A DNA stretch of 64,000 nucleotides, taken from Tilletiopsis washingtonensis (taxonomy: Eukaryota; Basidiomycota; Exobasidiomycetes; Entylomatales). The DNA is taken from assembly GCF_003144115.1 (NCBI RefSeq), contig NW_020312012.1:101619-165618 (forward strand), given 5' to 3'. Below are positions 34,080-48,344 of this stretch, piece after piece (positions within the stretch are counted from its first letter, which is position 1; each line of letters starts with the position of its first letter). Below the pieces are notes generated by a model. That model worked only from the letters and a program-made list of their open reading frames with translations. It was not told the origin of the DNA and ran no database searches. The position numbers and the translations under genes are program-made.

Positions 34080-34941
34080 AGTTCTTTTTGCCTCCTTCCG
34101 GTCGAGCAGGCACCTTTTTGCTGCTGCACCCGCCATTCTCCTCAGCAGATTGAGGTCATTGTGTACATGCTCTGTGCCTGCGTGCACAGCCTTCTCCCCT
34201 CTGACAACACATGGCCCGAAGACACCCCCTGCGCCGCGCTCGCGCTCGCGAAGCTGCGCGTGGCGCGCCTTCCAATTGGCGTCTCCTCGCTTGCGCTGCC
34301 CTTGCATCTTGCTTAATGCTCTTGCTTTTGCAGTCATAATTCTTCTATGAGCTCTACATACGATCTAGCGAGCACTGAGTGCCTCAAGCAGACTTCGCGA
34401 GCCGTTCGCCATCGACTGGACGAAGCTTGAGCCTCGCTTCTCACCGCCCGCCGCTCGTCGCACCTTTTGTTTGACGCGCACCGTGCCTACGCCTTCGCGC
34501 ATTTGCACGAGGCGCGTGCCGCCTGCGCTCTCTTCTCCCTCGCTGCGACCTGCAGCACGTCAGGTCTCAGCACTGAAGGAGACAGGCCGTGCGCCTGCCG
34601 ACGCTGCACCTGGTGATGACTGCGCTCGTCTTCGCCGTCGGCGGCGGCCGCTGCTCACGCGGCGCTCCACGTTCCCACGCTTCGCGACGCGCGCCGGTGC
34701 CCTGAGCGAGCGGAGGAGCGCCGCGCGTCTCTCGACCTTCTTGCCTCGCTCCCTCCGTCCACATTCTCGCCAGCCTGCCTCAGCTCCAGCCCGCCGACAC
34801 CTCTCCTCGTCGCTCACGACTCTGCATTATCTGCACACCTCTTCGCCTCGCTGGCCCTCAGTCCACTTCGTCGCCGCACAGCGCTCGCAGTCGGCCTGCT
34901 CTGCCGCACCTCTCCTTCTGCTCCACACCTGACGCTGCACG
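34080..34941. other. Upstream region of the fusion gene, no gene seen
   Basis: After the tRNA the composition returns to GC-rich with frequent TCG. Pyrimidine-rich stretches (CTCTTCTCC, CCTCGCTCCCTCC) suit a promoter and long 5' leader of the gene starting at 34942. Short frames lack any recognisable domain. Confidence 0.5.
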
Positions 34942-38161
<3,220 letters not shown>

Positions 38162-38343
38162 CGGGCAGGGTTGAGGTGGTGAGGAGCGAGGCAGCGAGGT
38201 GGAGTCAGTCGAGTGCAGCGAGGCACGCGCATGCAGCACTCCCGAGTCCCGCACGCAGCACGTGCAGCGCAGCGCAGAGGCGGCCGCGCCGCTGCGCCCG
38301 CTGCCCTCGCCCCTCACCACCACCACACCACCGCACACCCAAC

Positions 38344-38614
38344 ATGAGCGGCCGTCAAGGAGGCAAGGGTGCGTCGCGGCGGCTGCGCCGTCGCTGGGAC
38401 CTGCCGCTGACCAGAATGCCTGCCACAGCCAAGCCGCTGAAGGCGCCCAAGAAGCAGATCAAGGAGCTCGACGACGACGTGAGGCTGCGCCGCGGGCTGC
38501 ATGTATGCGCTGCTCTGACGCCCCTCGCAGGACCTGGCCTTCCAGAAGAAGCAGAAGGAGGAGGCTGCCATCAAGAAGGCCGCCGCCGACGCTCTGCGCG
38601 CCAAGAAGAAGTGA
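38344..38614 (+). CDS. TMA7: Translation machinery-associated protein 7
   Basis: Three short exons (38344-38368, 38429-38478, 38531-38614) encode only 52 aa. The start MSGRQGGKAKPLK, the central LDDDDLAFQKKQK and the Lys/Ala-rich C-terminus match TMA7, a small ribosome-associated protein (64 aa in yeast). This copy lacks the Gly/Ser-rich tail of the yeast protein. The gene is too short to be found by frame length and rests on family resemblance and correct splice phases. Confidence 0.88.
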
Positions 38615-38689
38615 GGCGCGCCGCCAGCCAGGGCACACTGGGAGAGGGGAGGAGCAATGCGATGCTATGCCGAGGGTATGTGTTGCAGT

Positions 38690-40593
38690 CTACCAGGACA
38701 CACCGGCATCCAGCGCCGAGAGCACACGGCGCACGACGCGCAGCTCCTCGTGCGCCAGCGCACGTATCATCTGCCGGGCAGCGGGCATCTCCGGCGGCTG
38801 CGCATCGAGGCGTGCCAGCCGCGCACGGCCGTCGGCGTCGAACTCCTCACAGATGCGCCGCAGCAGCGCTCGCGCCGCCGTCTCGTTGGCAGCGTCGACG
38901 CGCTCGCGCAGGCCCAGTAGCGTGGCATCCCAGGCGCGCATGCCGTCTGCGGCGGCTGATGCTGGCGCAGGCGGCGGAGCAGCGCGCGTGTGTGGGTACG
39001 CCGTGTGCTGCGTGTTCTCCAGCGACGCCGGCAGCTCCGGCAGCGCGAGCAGCCGCAGCGCAGGCACGAGGCGGTGCGACGGATGCGCCGGCGCCGGCGA
39101 CGGGTGGAGAGTGTAGTCGCTGCGGGAATCAGCATGGAGCGTCGCATCGCATGTGCCACCTCGTGCCTCACAGCCAGTAGCCGCGCTCCTGCAGCACCTC
39201 ACGCTTGCGTGCGCCGAGCTCGCCCTGCGCCGCCAGCAGCGCGATCACAGCGGCGTCCACGTTGACCTCGGCGTACGGGCTGTCGGTCCACTCGGGCGGC
39301 TCGGCAGCGTCCGGCGGCCGCTCGCGCGCAAGCACAAAGCCGTACTCAGACAGCAGCGTCTGCGCAGTGGTGTTCAGCTGGTGCCGAGCGCACACACGCC
39401 GTACGAGCGCCACGCGCTGCACTCACGCCAGACGAGTGCGCGCCGTACGTGATGCACACCTCGGCGCCGGCCGCGAGCGCCTCGGCCCGCCGCGTCTTGG
39501 GCGGCGAGACGAGCTCGAGGCCGCCGAGCGGCGTGTGCCGCACGCTGCACTCCTGCCGCGCATCGCAGGTGTGGTTCGCCATGTCGAGTAGCGGCTGCGG
39601 AACGGTCAGCACCAGCACTGGCGGCTCGGAGTCTACGCACCGCCAGCGTGAGGTTGTCGCCGTGCGGCTTGAGGCCGAGCGGCAGGTGCAGGCAGCGTCT
39701 GAGGGAGCAACGTCAGTGCGGCACACGAAGCGTGCAGGCGCAGCGCACGAGTTGACTGAGAGCGGATCAGCGCGAGTCAAGGCTGCCTGATCGTACGTAC
39801 GCACCACTCAGCCAGCCCCAGAGATAGTCGGCGCGCGAGAACGTCGCCGGATCGGCGATGCTCGTGGGCGCGAGCGGCACACGCGGCTGCAGCAGGTGTG
39901 GGCTGTGTCGCTGCGAGCCCGTCAGCACGTCACTGCACACTTGGCACATTCTACTAACTCGAGCGTGGTCGACGGCAGCCCAGTCGCGCTCGAAGCGTGC
40001 CTGCACGGCGGCACACTGCGTCCGCACATGCGGCGACAGCGCCGCCAGCAGCTCGTCGGCGAAGCTGGTGGCGTCACCGAGCGTCCACGACAGCGGCACC
40101 GTGTCGTAGGACCGCGGCGTCGTTCGCAGAAAGGCGTCGAGGTTGAACGCCTCGCCGCTCGCGGCTGTATCCGAATCCGCGCCGCTCGAGCAGCGCCACA
40201 TGGCCAGCAGCAGTGCCAGCGCCTGGTGGCTCGAGAGCGGCAGCTGCGGCGCATCGTCTGGCCGCAGCACGGGCGGCACCGTGAGGTGGTTGGCTGGGTG
40301 TGCGGGCTGCGCCGGCGCCGGCAGCAGGCGCGCATCGAGCCATATCCGCGCGCTGCGGGCGTGCAGCAGCGCCGCCGGCGCCAGGCGTAGCAGGCTCGTC
40401 GCTGGCGGCACCATCTGCTGCAGCGCCAGGCCACGGCCGTCTGTGAAGACGCACATCAGCGGCGCCGCCCGGCACGCTTCGCGAGACGCTCACGCTCCAG
40501 CGTGTCCGACACGGCGAGCAGCTGCGGCCCGTTGAAGGAGCGCAGCAGGCCGTTGAGCGTCGCGGCGTCGGCCGGCTGCCCGGCGGCATCCAT
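38690..40593 (-). CDS. SET-domain lysine methyltransferase, Rubisco-LSMT/SETD6 type
   Basis: Seven exons (40494-40593, 39959-40440, 39801-39910, 39641-39698, 39427-39594, 39172-39377, 38690-39119) give 517 aa; introns are as short as 46 nt. After an N-terminal segment comes GRGLALQQ, the start of the SET fold, then YLWGWLSGARC, PLLDMANHT (the NH of the cofactor site) and ITYGAHSSG-LNTTAQTLLSEYGFVL, the usual YG...LLxxYGF signature. The C-terminal helical part corresponds to the Rubisco LSMT substrate-binding domain. Members methylate ribosomal proteins (Rkm1-4), actin or other lysines; substrate cannot be told here. The donor GTACGT at 39795-39800 was chosen over GTGCGT because only it keeps phase. 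It converges on TMA7. Confidence 0.8.
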
Positions 40594-41288
40594 TGCGATG
40601 CGTGTGTCCAGCCTCGGCAGGGCGTGCGGCCGTGAGTCGAGGTTGCGTGGAGGGGAAGGAAGCAGCAGCGCGGCCTGCTCCACGCTCGCCAGCCGTGCGA
40701 GGAGCGGTCTTACGTAACACGCCGCACTGCCGCTGCGACGCACCTGCGGCACTGCGATACGGCAGGCACGGCGCAGTTAGAGCAAGGCTGCTGAGCAGAT
40801 ACCTCTCAAGGCAGGCAGCGGCGCCTCTGGCTGCGTTGTTCGAGCATGCCGATCGACGAAGCATCGCGGCACAGCGCACAGCGGAGCGCAGCGGGCGGCA
40901 CGCACGGCGTGCGGCGCGCTCGTGGCCGTCACGCCCAGGCGCCAGGGGCGCGTCCGCGGCGCGTCGCGTGTCCAGCTCGCTCGAAGCGGCAGGTGCGGCC
41001 GCTCCCACGCATGGCGGCGAGAACAACACCACGCCGTAGCCCAGAGCGGCAATCTGAATCGAGCTGCGCCCGCGCACCGCCGCCGCTCCGCAGCCGCAGG
41101 CAGCGCTCGGCGCCTCGGCACAATCGGCCGCTCACGCAGCGCGGCCGTGGAGCAGGCCGCTCGCTGTCGAGCCGCTCACGCTTACGTAGCGCATGTCGCT
41201 CTGCGAGCGGCCCGTGCTCGCCGGGCGCACCTCGAGCGCGCGCCTGTGCCGCCGCCGTCGTCCCTCCCTCCCACCACCACAGCCCGCC
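40594..41288. promoter_or_regulatory. SET gene / F-box array divergent intergenic region
   Basis: These 695 nt between two start codons contain only short frames without recognisable domains on either strand. No known site stands out. Confidence 0.45.
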
Positions 41289-42475
41289 ATGTCGCTGTCG
41301 TTTGCATTCCTCGAGCTCCCGCGCGAGCTGCAGCTCATGGTGTTGACGCACTGCACCTACGCCTCGCTCAAGCACTTTGCGGTGCGTGCTGCGCCCGCAC
41401 ACAGACCTGACCTGCACCCGTGCTGACTTCACGCTCCAGAGCACCTGCACGGCGATGCGCGGCCTCAGCCAGCATCGCGCGCTCGACGCCGCGCTGTTTC
41501 GCACACGTGTCGTCGACATGGACGGCTGGAAGCGTACGTTTGACGGCAAAAGCCGCGGCGGCTATTTCGACGCCGCCATGCAAGCATGGGTTGGCGGATC
41601 GCCGCCATTTGACGATGTGCCTCAGCGCGAGTCATCGGAGATCATCCTAATCCATTCCATGCTCCAGATGATCCCCGAGAACGTCTGGTGGGGCCAGGAT
41701 TACGGGTGCGCCCGCCTGAAGCGTACGGGCGCGCATCAGATCGAGGCAGGACCGGCAAGGAACGGCGAGGGCAGCAGAGACGAGCAGGACGGTGGCGTGT
41801 ATCTCGTGGAGCTAGCGGCGATGTTCGAGAACGCAACGGAGCCGCCGTGAGTGATCCGTGCCTCGACTTGACTCGCACAGTGCGCTGAGATATCAATAGC
41901 GTGACGCGCTGCACGCTCTCCGACACGGTAGGTCGCCTCGTCAGCGCTCATGGGACCCAGAATGCACGCCTGACGCTCCTCATCAGCAGGCAGGGTTTCG
42001 CCACGTCGTCCACGCGCGCGATACATACTTTGACGACATCAGCACGTTGGTTGAGGCTCCTGGTTTGCCTAGTGGTGTCTTCGAAACCAGCGGCGTCCTC
42101 ATCGAGAGCGAGGACGACTTTACTCCGGTGACTGTCGAGCAAGTCGTGTGAGTGTGAGACAGCTGCATCGGATGATGTCCTGAGGCACAATAGCTCTCGC
42201 GTCCTTCACAGGCTGCTCATTGCTGACGCGATGTTCCACAGAAGGGCATACTGTCACCATGCCAGTAACACAATTCTTGTGAGGGCAGTGCTCACGAGCG
42301 CGAAGCTTCGGGCTCACGAACGCACCGTCAGAACTTCGGCCCGGAAAACATCTGCGAGCCGAATTTTCCGCGGCAGCTGAGCGCATGGTCTGGCTGGGCG
42401 ACGCATATGCCGGGCGCTGTGGTTGTGGCACTGGAAGCTCCTGCACGCCTCACCGACTCGGACGAGGAGGACTGA
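41289..42475 (+). CDS. F-box-like protein, tandem paralogue 1 of 3
   Basis: Six exons (41289-41381, 41440-41846, 41900-41927, 41990-42147, 42212-42278, 42332-42475) give 298 aa. The N-terminus LPRELQLMVLTHCTYASLKHFA-STCTAMRGL has the spacing of an F-box (LPxE, I/V, SLxxL, C), with an intron inside it. The rest matches only its two neighbours: exon 2 ends with NATEPP, exon 3 is exactly 28 nt, exon 4 ends with PVTVEQVV, then an aromatic exon and a last exon with WSGWATH and an acidic tail. F-box proteins present substrates to SCF ubiquitin ligases; that role is inferred from the N-terminus alone. A shorter reading stopping at TGA 41848-41850 is possible but less likely given the shared exon structure. 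Confidence 0.62.
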
Positions 42476-43090
42476 AACGGCGAGCAGCGCTGCCAATCTT
42501 TGCGCGAATGCATCGCTGAGGCGTTCGGCACATTCTCATGCGCTGTATGCATCCGAGGGTTGAAGTGAGACTGAGCTTGCGAAGAAGCGGGTGCGAAGGC
42601 AGTGGCGCTGAAGCGCGGAGCAGTGCTCTGCTCCGCGTGCTCTCGTCTGCTTGGCGACTCGCGCTGGCGGGTCGGGGGTACTTTGCTGTTCCACGAGCAG
42701 TTGGAGTAGGACCGTCGCGGCATCCGGCAGCAGACGTGTGCGCGGCAAACGCCAGCGCTTCTCCGCCGGGGCTGCGGTCGCAGCGGAGGACAGGTGGACG
42801 GGGCGGAAGCGGCTGCGGCGCTTGGTGAGGCAGAGTCAGAGTACCGTGACTGCGAGCTGCGAGCTGCGCTGTGTGGCGTCGTGACGTGCGGCGGGGGGGG
42901 GGCCGTGCGCGGCGGCGCAGCGCGCAAGATGTCCTCACGTCGCGCCGCTGCTGCCGCTTGCTGCTCCCAACCACCATCACCCGCACCCTGCACCGCCTCG
43001 CCTCAGCCCGCTTTGCCTCGGCCTGTCTGCTCCGCCTGCTCCCGCATCACAACCCTTCACACCGCGCCGCTTCACGCCTCGTTTGCCAGC
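42476..43090. other. Spacer between F-box-like paralogues 1 and 2
   Basis: These 615 nt hold no recognisable gene; a G homopolymer of about 10 nt occurs near 42892. Presumably this is the terminator of copy 1 and the promoter of copy 2. Confidence 0.4.
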
Positions 43091-44231
43091 ATGGCCTTCG
43101 TTTTCTTTGCGCTCTCGCCCGAGGCGCAGCTTCGCATCCTCACCCACTGCACTTACGGCTCACTCAAGAAGCTCGAAGTGAAGCGCAGCGCAAACACGCC
43201 TCAGCGCACCTAGCTGACTCTGCGTCGAGAACAGAGCACCTGCACACGCATGCGTGATACTCTTGCCCATTGCTCCCTCGACGCCTACCTCTTCCGCCGG
43301 CGTCCCGTCGACCCCGACGCCATCGCGCGCGCGCGCGCCTTAGCAAGAGCAAAGGTCGGTGCAAAGCCAGTGCATCGTCCTTTCGAGCTGCACCCGCTGC
43401 TCCAATCAATCACGCTCTCCTTTGGCGAAATACGGGAGTTTGCAGAAGTATACTGGCGCGGGATGAGGCGGTATCGCGAATACAAGCTTGTCTGGGATGG
43501 GTCTTGGCCGGTTCAGCCTGACTGGTGCGAGCAGATGTCGGGCTCGGTGATGCAGATGGTGGACAAGTCCATCCCCATCCAGCTCTTGGCCGCAAGCAAC
43601 GAGAATGCTACCGAGCCGCCGTACGTTCGCGGTTCACATCTTTGCCAGATGCCGCAAATCACCAGCTGACGGTCTCACGCGGCAGTGTCTCGACTCTGCA
43701 TCTGGTCGACATTGTGAGCTGTACACCACGCTTACGCGAGACTCGCACCAGGAGGTCTGATCCTTCTTTGTACAGCGAGCAGGCGCTGTGGTGGTGAATT
43801 GGCACGTTGAGACGGTTCATGAGACATAAGAAAGACGTCTGGCGGACCACGGCAAGAGCACGGTCTCAAATGCCAACGGCGAGCCAGTCACCGTGGCGCA
43901 AGTGCTGTGAGCGACTGTGTTGTGCGGGCGCACGGCATCGCCATTGTTGACGTATGCTGACACTCTTCCGGCAGGCGCGCCTGGCAGCTCTACTCCTCCG
44001 CCACTTGCCAGGTGCGTTGCGTTCTCCCACACGGCCCCTTCCGCAACTCACCCCCCGCTTCAGCTCCTCCGGGCTGAGAACGACAAGTGGGACAGCTCTG
44101 GATACGAAAGCTCTGATCGCACGCTCACGCACTGGTCATCGCAAGAGATCCGCGAGGACAATAGCGTTGAGCTGGGCATCGGAGCGCGCAAAGACGAGGG
44201 CGTGAACGAGAACAACAGCAACATGGAGTGA
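43091..44231 (+). CDS. F-box-like protein, tandem paralogue 2 of 3
   Basis: Exons 43091-43177, 43235-43620, 43686-43713, 43857-43906, 43975-44011 and 44064-44231 give 251 aa. The N-terminus LSPEAQLRILTHCTYGSLKKLE joins STCTRMRDTL, as in the other two copies. Exon 2 again ends with NENATEPP, exon 3 is again 28 nt (encoding VSTLHLVDI after the split codon), and exon 4 ends with EPVTVAQVL. Exon 5 encodes RAWQLYSSATCQ and the last exon has KWDSSGYESS and a polar, acidic end. The start of exon 4 is the weakest point: only the acceptor at 43855-43856 gives an open frame, making this exon shorter than in its paralogues. Partial decay of this copy is possible. Confidence 0.55.
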
Positions 44232-45142
44232 TCCGCATCGTGTCGCCATCTCATGCACTGCCTGCAATGCATGAGCGCAATCTTCTAGCGAAGCCACTGT
44301 CTGACGCCGCGGCGAACGCAGCTGTCTGAAGCAGCGATGTCGTAGCACCCGCAGCACTGGGTCTAGTAGCCGACAGGCGGTGCGACTCGGCGGCGTGGTG
44401 CTGATGCGGTGTCACATCCTGGCCTCGCGAGAGCGCCCGCGCTCACGGGCACGAGCCACCTGCTGCGTCCTGGCCAGGCTCGCTTCCCCTCCACGGCATC
44501 CTCACTCGACCGCTGTGCAGGCTGAAGTCTCAGATATATGCTCTCACCAGCGAGCGAGTGGGCTCTGAGATCCGCATTTGGTTGTCTGCGGCACTGGCGC
44601 AGCTCGGTGCTGAGGCTCGGCGAGCAGTACCGCTTCGCCATGCGCGCATCGAGCCCGTCCCAATGCATCGTGCCTGATCCGCTACAAGAACGCCCATCCC
44701 TTGCTCGCAGCTACCGCTCCTGTACTGCGTCGCTCTCATGTCTGCTTTGTTCCTCGTTCGCTCAGATATGTGGCCCAGACAGCGCTGCGCTGACAGACTT
44801 GAAGGTCTGCGAGCGTTTCTGTCCGCGAGCTCTCAAGCGCTCTAGGCCGAGGCTCGTCCAGACTCGGAACCTTTGCTGCTCCATATGCCTCACACAGCAC
44901 TGCGCTATGGAGCGAGCAGTGGGTGGAGAGCAGCGACCTTGCCCTGCGAAAAGCACCGAGGACTCGTCACCCGGCGACAGGGGCTGTCCCGCGGCGCACG
45001 GGCGCGACGCGGCGCAGCCGCGGCGCAGCACAGCGTGCCGCCGCGCCCTCTGCCCTCTCTCTCTTCTGCACCACCACATCGCGCCCATCGTGCACCAAAC
45101 TCCCCCACCACGTACTCTCTCCACACCATTTCCGCCAGCACC
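44232..45142. other. Spacer between F-box-like paralogues 2 and 3
   Basis: These 911 nt include short frames on both strands but nothing resembling the flanking family or another domain. The last 100 nt are pyrimidine-rich, as expected upstream of a start codon. Confidence 0.4.
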
Positions 45143-46372
45143 ATGCTCTCGCTCGTCGCTCTGCCCGTCGAGATTCAGCTCGAGATCTTCACGCGCTGCA
45201 CCTACGAGTCGCTCAAGCAGCTCCAGGTGCGTCGCAGAGTCACCGCCACGCACGACAGCTACATTTTCTCTTGCTGATGCTTCGCTGCAGCGCACCTGCA
45301 CGCAGGTGAAGAATCTTATCGTCGAGAGCGCCGCACTTGACAGCCAGCTCTTCCGCGTCAAGGAGGTCGACGTGGCGCTCCTGCGCAAGTGCCAGGCCAG
45401 TCTCGATGCCGACCGTGCTACGATTGCCGCGGTCGAGGCTAAGTCCAAGGGTGACTCTTTCGAGGTACGTACTGAGCATCGCTCGCCACGTGAGACACGC
45501 GCCAGATGCAACGCTGATCACTGGACCCCTCAGGAGGTCAGGCTCCTCAGCGAGCGCCTGGACGTCCCGTGGGGCGGATGGGGCTCGAGCGTCAGACCGG
45601 TCCGTCTGCACCGGCTGCTTGAACAGACAGTCACCATCACGACCAACGAGTTCGAGGAGCACTGGGTCAGCACTTATAAGCCGGAGTCATACGGCCTTGA
45701 CCACTTGATCTACCTTCACAAGCTGGCGGTCATCAAGGAGAACGCCACCGATCCTCCGTGAGCTCTATCTCGTATGTGCGAGAGGGGATAAGTACAGCTG
45801 ACGCCGAGTGTTTGACAGCGTTTCCCACTTGATCATGCATGACCCGGTGGGTCAGCGCCTGACACCCAGCGCCTGAGTCACCTCGCTCACGACGCCTGTC
45901 ATCAGCGCTCTCCTCTGAAGACTAAAAATTTGGGCATCGCAAAGCGAGGAGCATCGGTTGAGATCCACAACTCGTCGAACGAGCCCGTCACGGTCGAGCA
46001 GTTCCTGTGAGTACGACTGTATCTGAGAGGGACGTCAGGCCAGTCCGGCTCGCGGAGCGGTGTAGAAATGATCCCTCTCTGTATCAGCCTGTCTGACTGA
46101 CAGCGCGCCTCCGTTGCACAGGCGCAACTACTACTTCTATGCCAAGCACGCGAACAAGGTAAGCTATGCCGCGCGAAGGTCAGTCTAGGCTCACAGTATT
46201 TCGTTCTACAGAAGTACAATGCCGTGGGCTGGCACAAGGTAAGTGTGCGCGCGCAGACTGCCATTGGCTTCGCTCACTCGTCTCTCAGGACAAGACCTGG
46301 CTCGCTGGCTGGGGATCTTCGGAGCTGCGCACCGACGGCACGCTCGTTCTTGACGAAACGCGCTACGAGTAA
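45143..46372 (+). CDS. F-box-like protein, tandem paralogue 3 of 3
   Basis: Seven exons (45143-45226, 45291-45757, 45819-45846, 45906-46006, 46122-46158, 46212-46238, 46289-46372) give 275 aa. This copy has the best F-box match: LPVEIQLEIFTRCTYESLKQLQ-RTCTQVKNL. Exon 2 ends with ENATDPP, exon 3 is 28 nt (VSHLIMHDP), exon 4 ends with NEPVTVEQFL, exon 5 encodes RNYYFYAKHANK and the final exon WLAGWGSSELRTDG. Exon 2 contains a possible 69-nt intron (45465-45533, GTACGT...CAG) that is a multiple of three and free of stops, so the protein could be 252 aa. Its role is inferred as for copy 1. Confidence 0.62.
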
Positions 46373-46852
46373 GAGTGAAGCGCTGAGGTGAGGGCTCTGT
46401 GTGCTCGTCGTTGCTCCCGCGGCTGATGATTCGGCACAGTACCAGACACATGATTCGCCGCCAGCATCTCGCACGACCTTCGCACGGCCCGGCGCACGGC
46501 CCGGCGCACACTCCTTTCTCGATTCGGCACTGCCTCGTTCCGTCACCTTCACCGCTCTCGAGCTTGCATCCATGCCGGCCCAGCAATGAAGCCCTTTCTC
46601 GCCGCGCACTGTGCTTTGACGCACAGCTGCACATCGAGCGCGGACGTCTCCTGCTCAGAGTTCGTCGTCACTCGGAGCACGCTGACTCTCTGCAGCAATG
46701 CGAGAAGCTTATGTACATTGAGAACAGGTCGTCAAGCCACACACACTGTCGCTCTACACGATGGTGCCGCCCGTCGCAGCAGCGATGTGCTTGTTGGGGT
46801 CGCTGTGATGCGTCGTCAGCGAACGTGCGGGGCCGCCGAGTATCGGGCCGAC
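46373..46852. other. Convergent intergenic region
   Basis: These 480 nt lie between two stop codons. I see no gene; the short direct repeat CGGCCCGGCGCACGGCCCGGCGCAC-like block near 46485-46510 is the only local feature. Confidence 0.4.
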
Positions 46853-47190
46853 TCACACCTCCTCCGGCTGCGCGCCGTTGGTGTGCACAAAGTGGCAGGC
46901 GGCGATGACCTGGCCCTGCTGGCGCGCCAGCTTGGGCGGGCGGCAGTCGAAGCTGCGGAACTCGAGGCCCGTGTCCTGCGGCACGTAGTTGACGCAGCTG
47001 GGCAGGAGGGGGAGGTAGGGTGAGCGGGCGTTGTCGACTCATGCATCGCGGGAACTCGGACTCACGCGCAGCGCCAGGCCTTGCAGTACGAGTCGACGTT
47101 GTAGCCGCTCGGGTACTTGACGTACACGGGGTCGTAGGCGGCGGCCAGCGTGGCGACGCCGAGGAGAGCGAGGAGCGTGGTGAGCTGCAT
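46853..47190 (-). CDS. Small secreted cysteine-containing protein
   Basis: Two exons (47066-47190 and 46853-46997) encode 89 aa. Residues 1-18 (MQLTTLLALLGVATLAAA) form a clean signal peptide with cleavage likely before YDPVYVKY. The mature part is about 70 residues with five Cys (in SYCKAWRCA, ACVNY, FDCRPP, AACHF) and no transmembrane segment or anchor signal. No family is recognised. Size, secretion and Cys content fit a small secreted protein of the kind often considered as candidate effectors or hydrophobin-like surface proteins, but nothing here proves such a role. A donor-like GTGTGAGT overlaps the stop, so a further exon cannot be excluded. Confidence 0.68.
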
Positions 47191-48344
47191 GGCGGCGAGA
47201 GAGAGGGTTGCGGGTCGAGGCGGGGTATGCAAGGCGAGCGAGGCGGCGACTGTTGAGGGCTTGAGGCGGTGAGTGTGGGGGACGAGCCTCCTTCTCGCTC
47301 GAAGGGCTGGCCTCTTGTACCCCAGAGCGACGCAGCGTCCTCGCGAGGTGGAGGCACGGAGCATCTGCGATGCTGATGCTGCCGCAGCGAGCACGGCACG
47401 GCGGCCGAACCGGCGGCAGAGCAGCCCGTGCCGTCTCGTGCCGCCGGCCCACGTCAGGAACGGTCCGAGCGTGCCGCACGCCAGCGCAGCGTGGCAGAGC
47501 CGATCTGAGCGCCGTCTCAGCGTCCGAGCAGCGCCCCTCGCGGTGCCTTCTGAGCGGCTGCAGCGCCGCTCCTCCGCCGCCGAAGCCGCGAGTCGGGTGC
47601 CACGGCGCTGCGCCATTCGCCCCGTGCCGTGGCGCCCCTCGCGGTACGCCTGCCGCGCAACTCCGGCGCGGCACAGGCAGCTGCTTCCCCACACGCGCCC
47701 GCACGCCCCTTGACGCTCGCGGATGCATCTGACGGCCCATCGGCGATCTCGCCGAGGGATCTACGCAATGCATGAGACGTGCGCCTTGCCGAGCCGCCGG
47801 CTTCGACGTCGTGGGCACGTGGCCGCCAGCCGCCAGCGAACGAGATCGCCTCGAGCACACGCATCGGCGCTGCGCTGGGCCGGCGCAGCTCGCTCTGGCC
47901 CTGATGCTCTTGCTGCTGGCTCGACGGCAGGCTGCATGTCGCGGACGGGCTCGCACGCTCTGGCATCCATGCATGCGCCTGGCCTCGTCCCATCTCCGGC
48001 GAACGTCTCTGCGCACCCGCTCGACGCTCTGCTGTCATCGCAGATGTGCAGCCGCAAGGCGCGGGCCTGTCCAATATGTCAAGCGTACGCTGCTGATGAC
48101 TGCAATCACCATCTATCTAGTCCGGCTCTCGATGCCCGTTGCTGAAGGCGTCGAGCAGCGCAGCGAGGGGACGGAAGATGCGGCGCATCACCGTCACGGT
48201 GATGCGGCGGCACAGCGTGCGAAATGCACTTTGACGCGTGCAGGCGACGCGACGCGCGCGAGAGCAACACCTCGCGCCGCCGCCGCGCGGCATGCTTCCT
48301 TTCTCTCCACCACCAGCACCCCTCACACTCTCACACCACCGGCC
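47191..48344. promoter_or_regulatory. Long divergent intergenic region (secreted protein / DNA2)
   Basis: These 1154 nt between two start codons contain several open frames, among them the in-frame extension upstream of DNA2, but no domain resemblance. I see no tRNA or repeat. Confidence 0.45.

Noticed and set aside
41848-41850. Early stop of F-box-like copy 1 directly after NATEPP
   Set aside because: The TGA overlaps a GTGAGT donor, and all three copies continue in phase into a 28-nt exon after the same motif.
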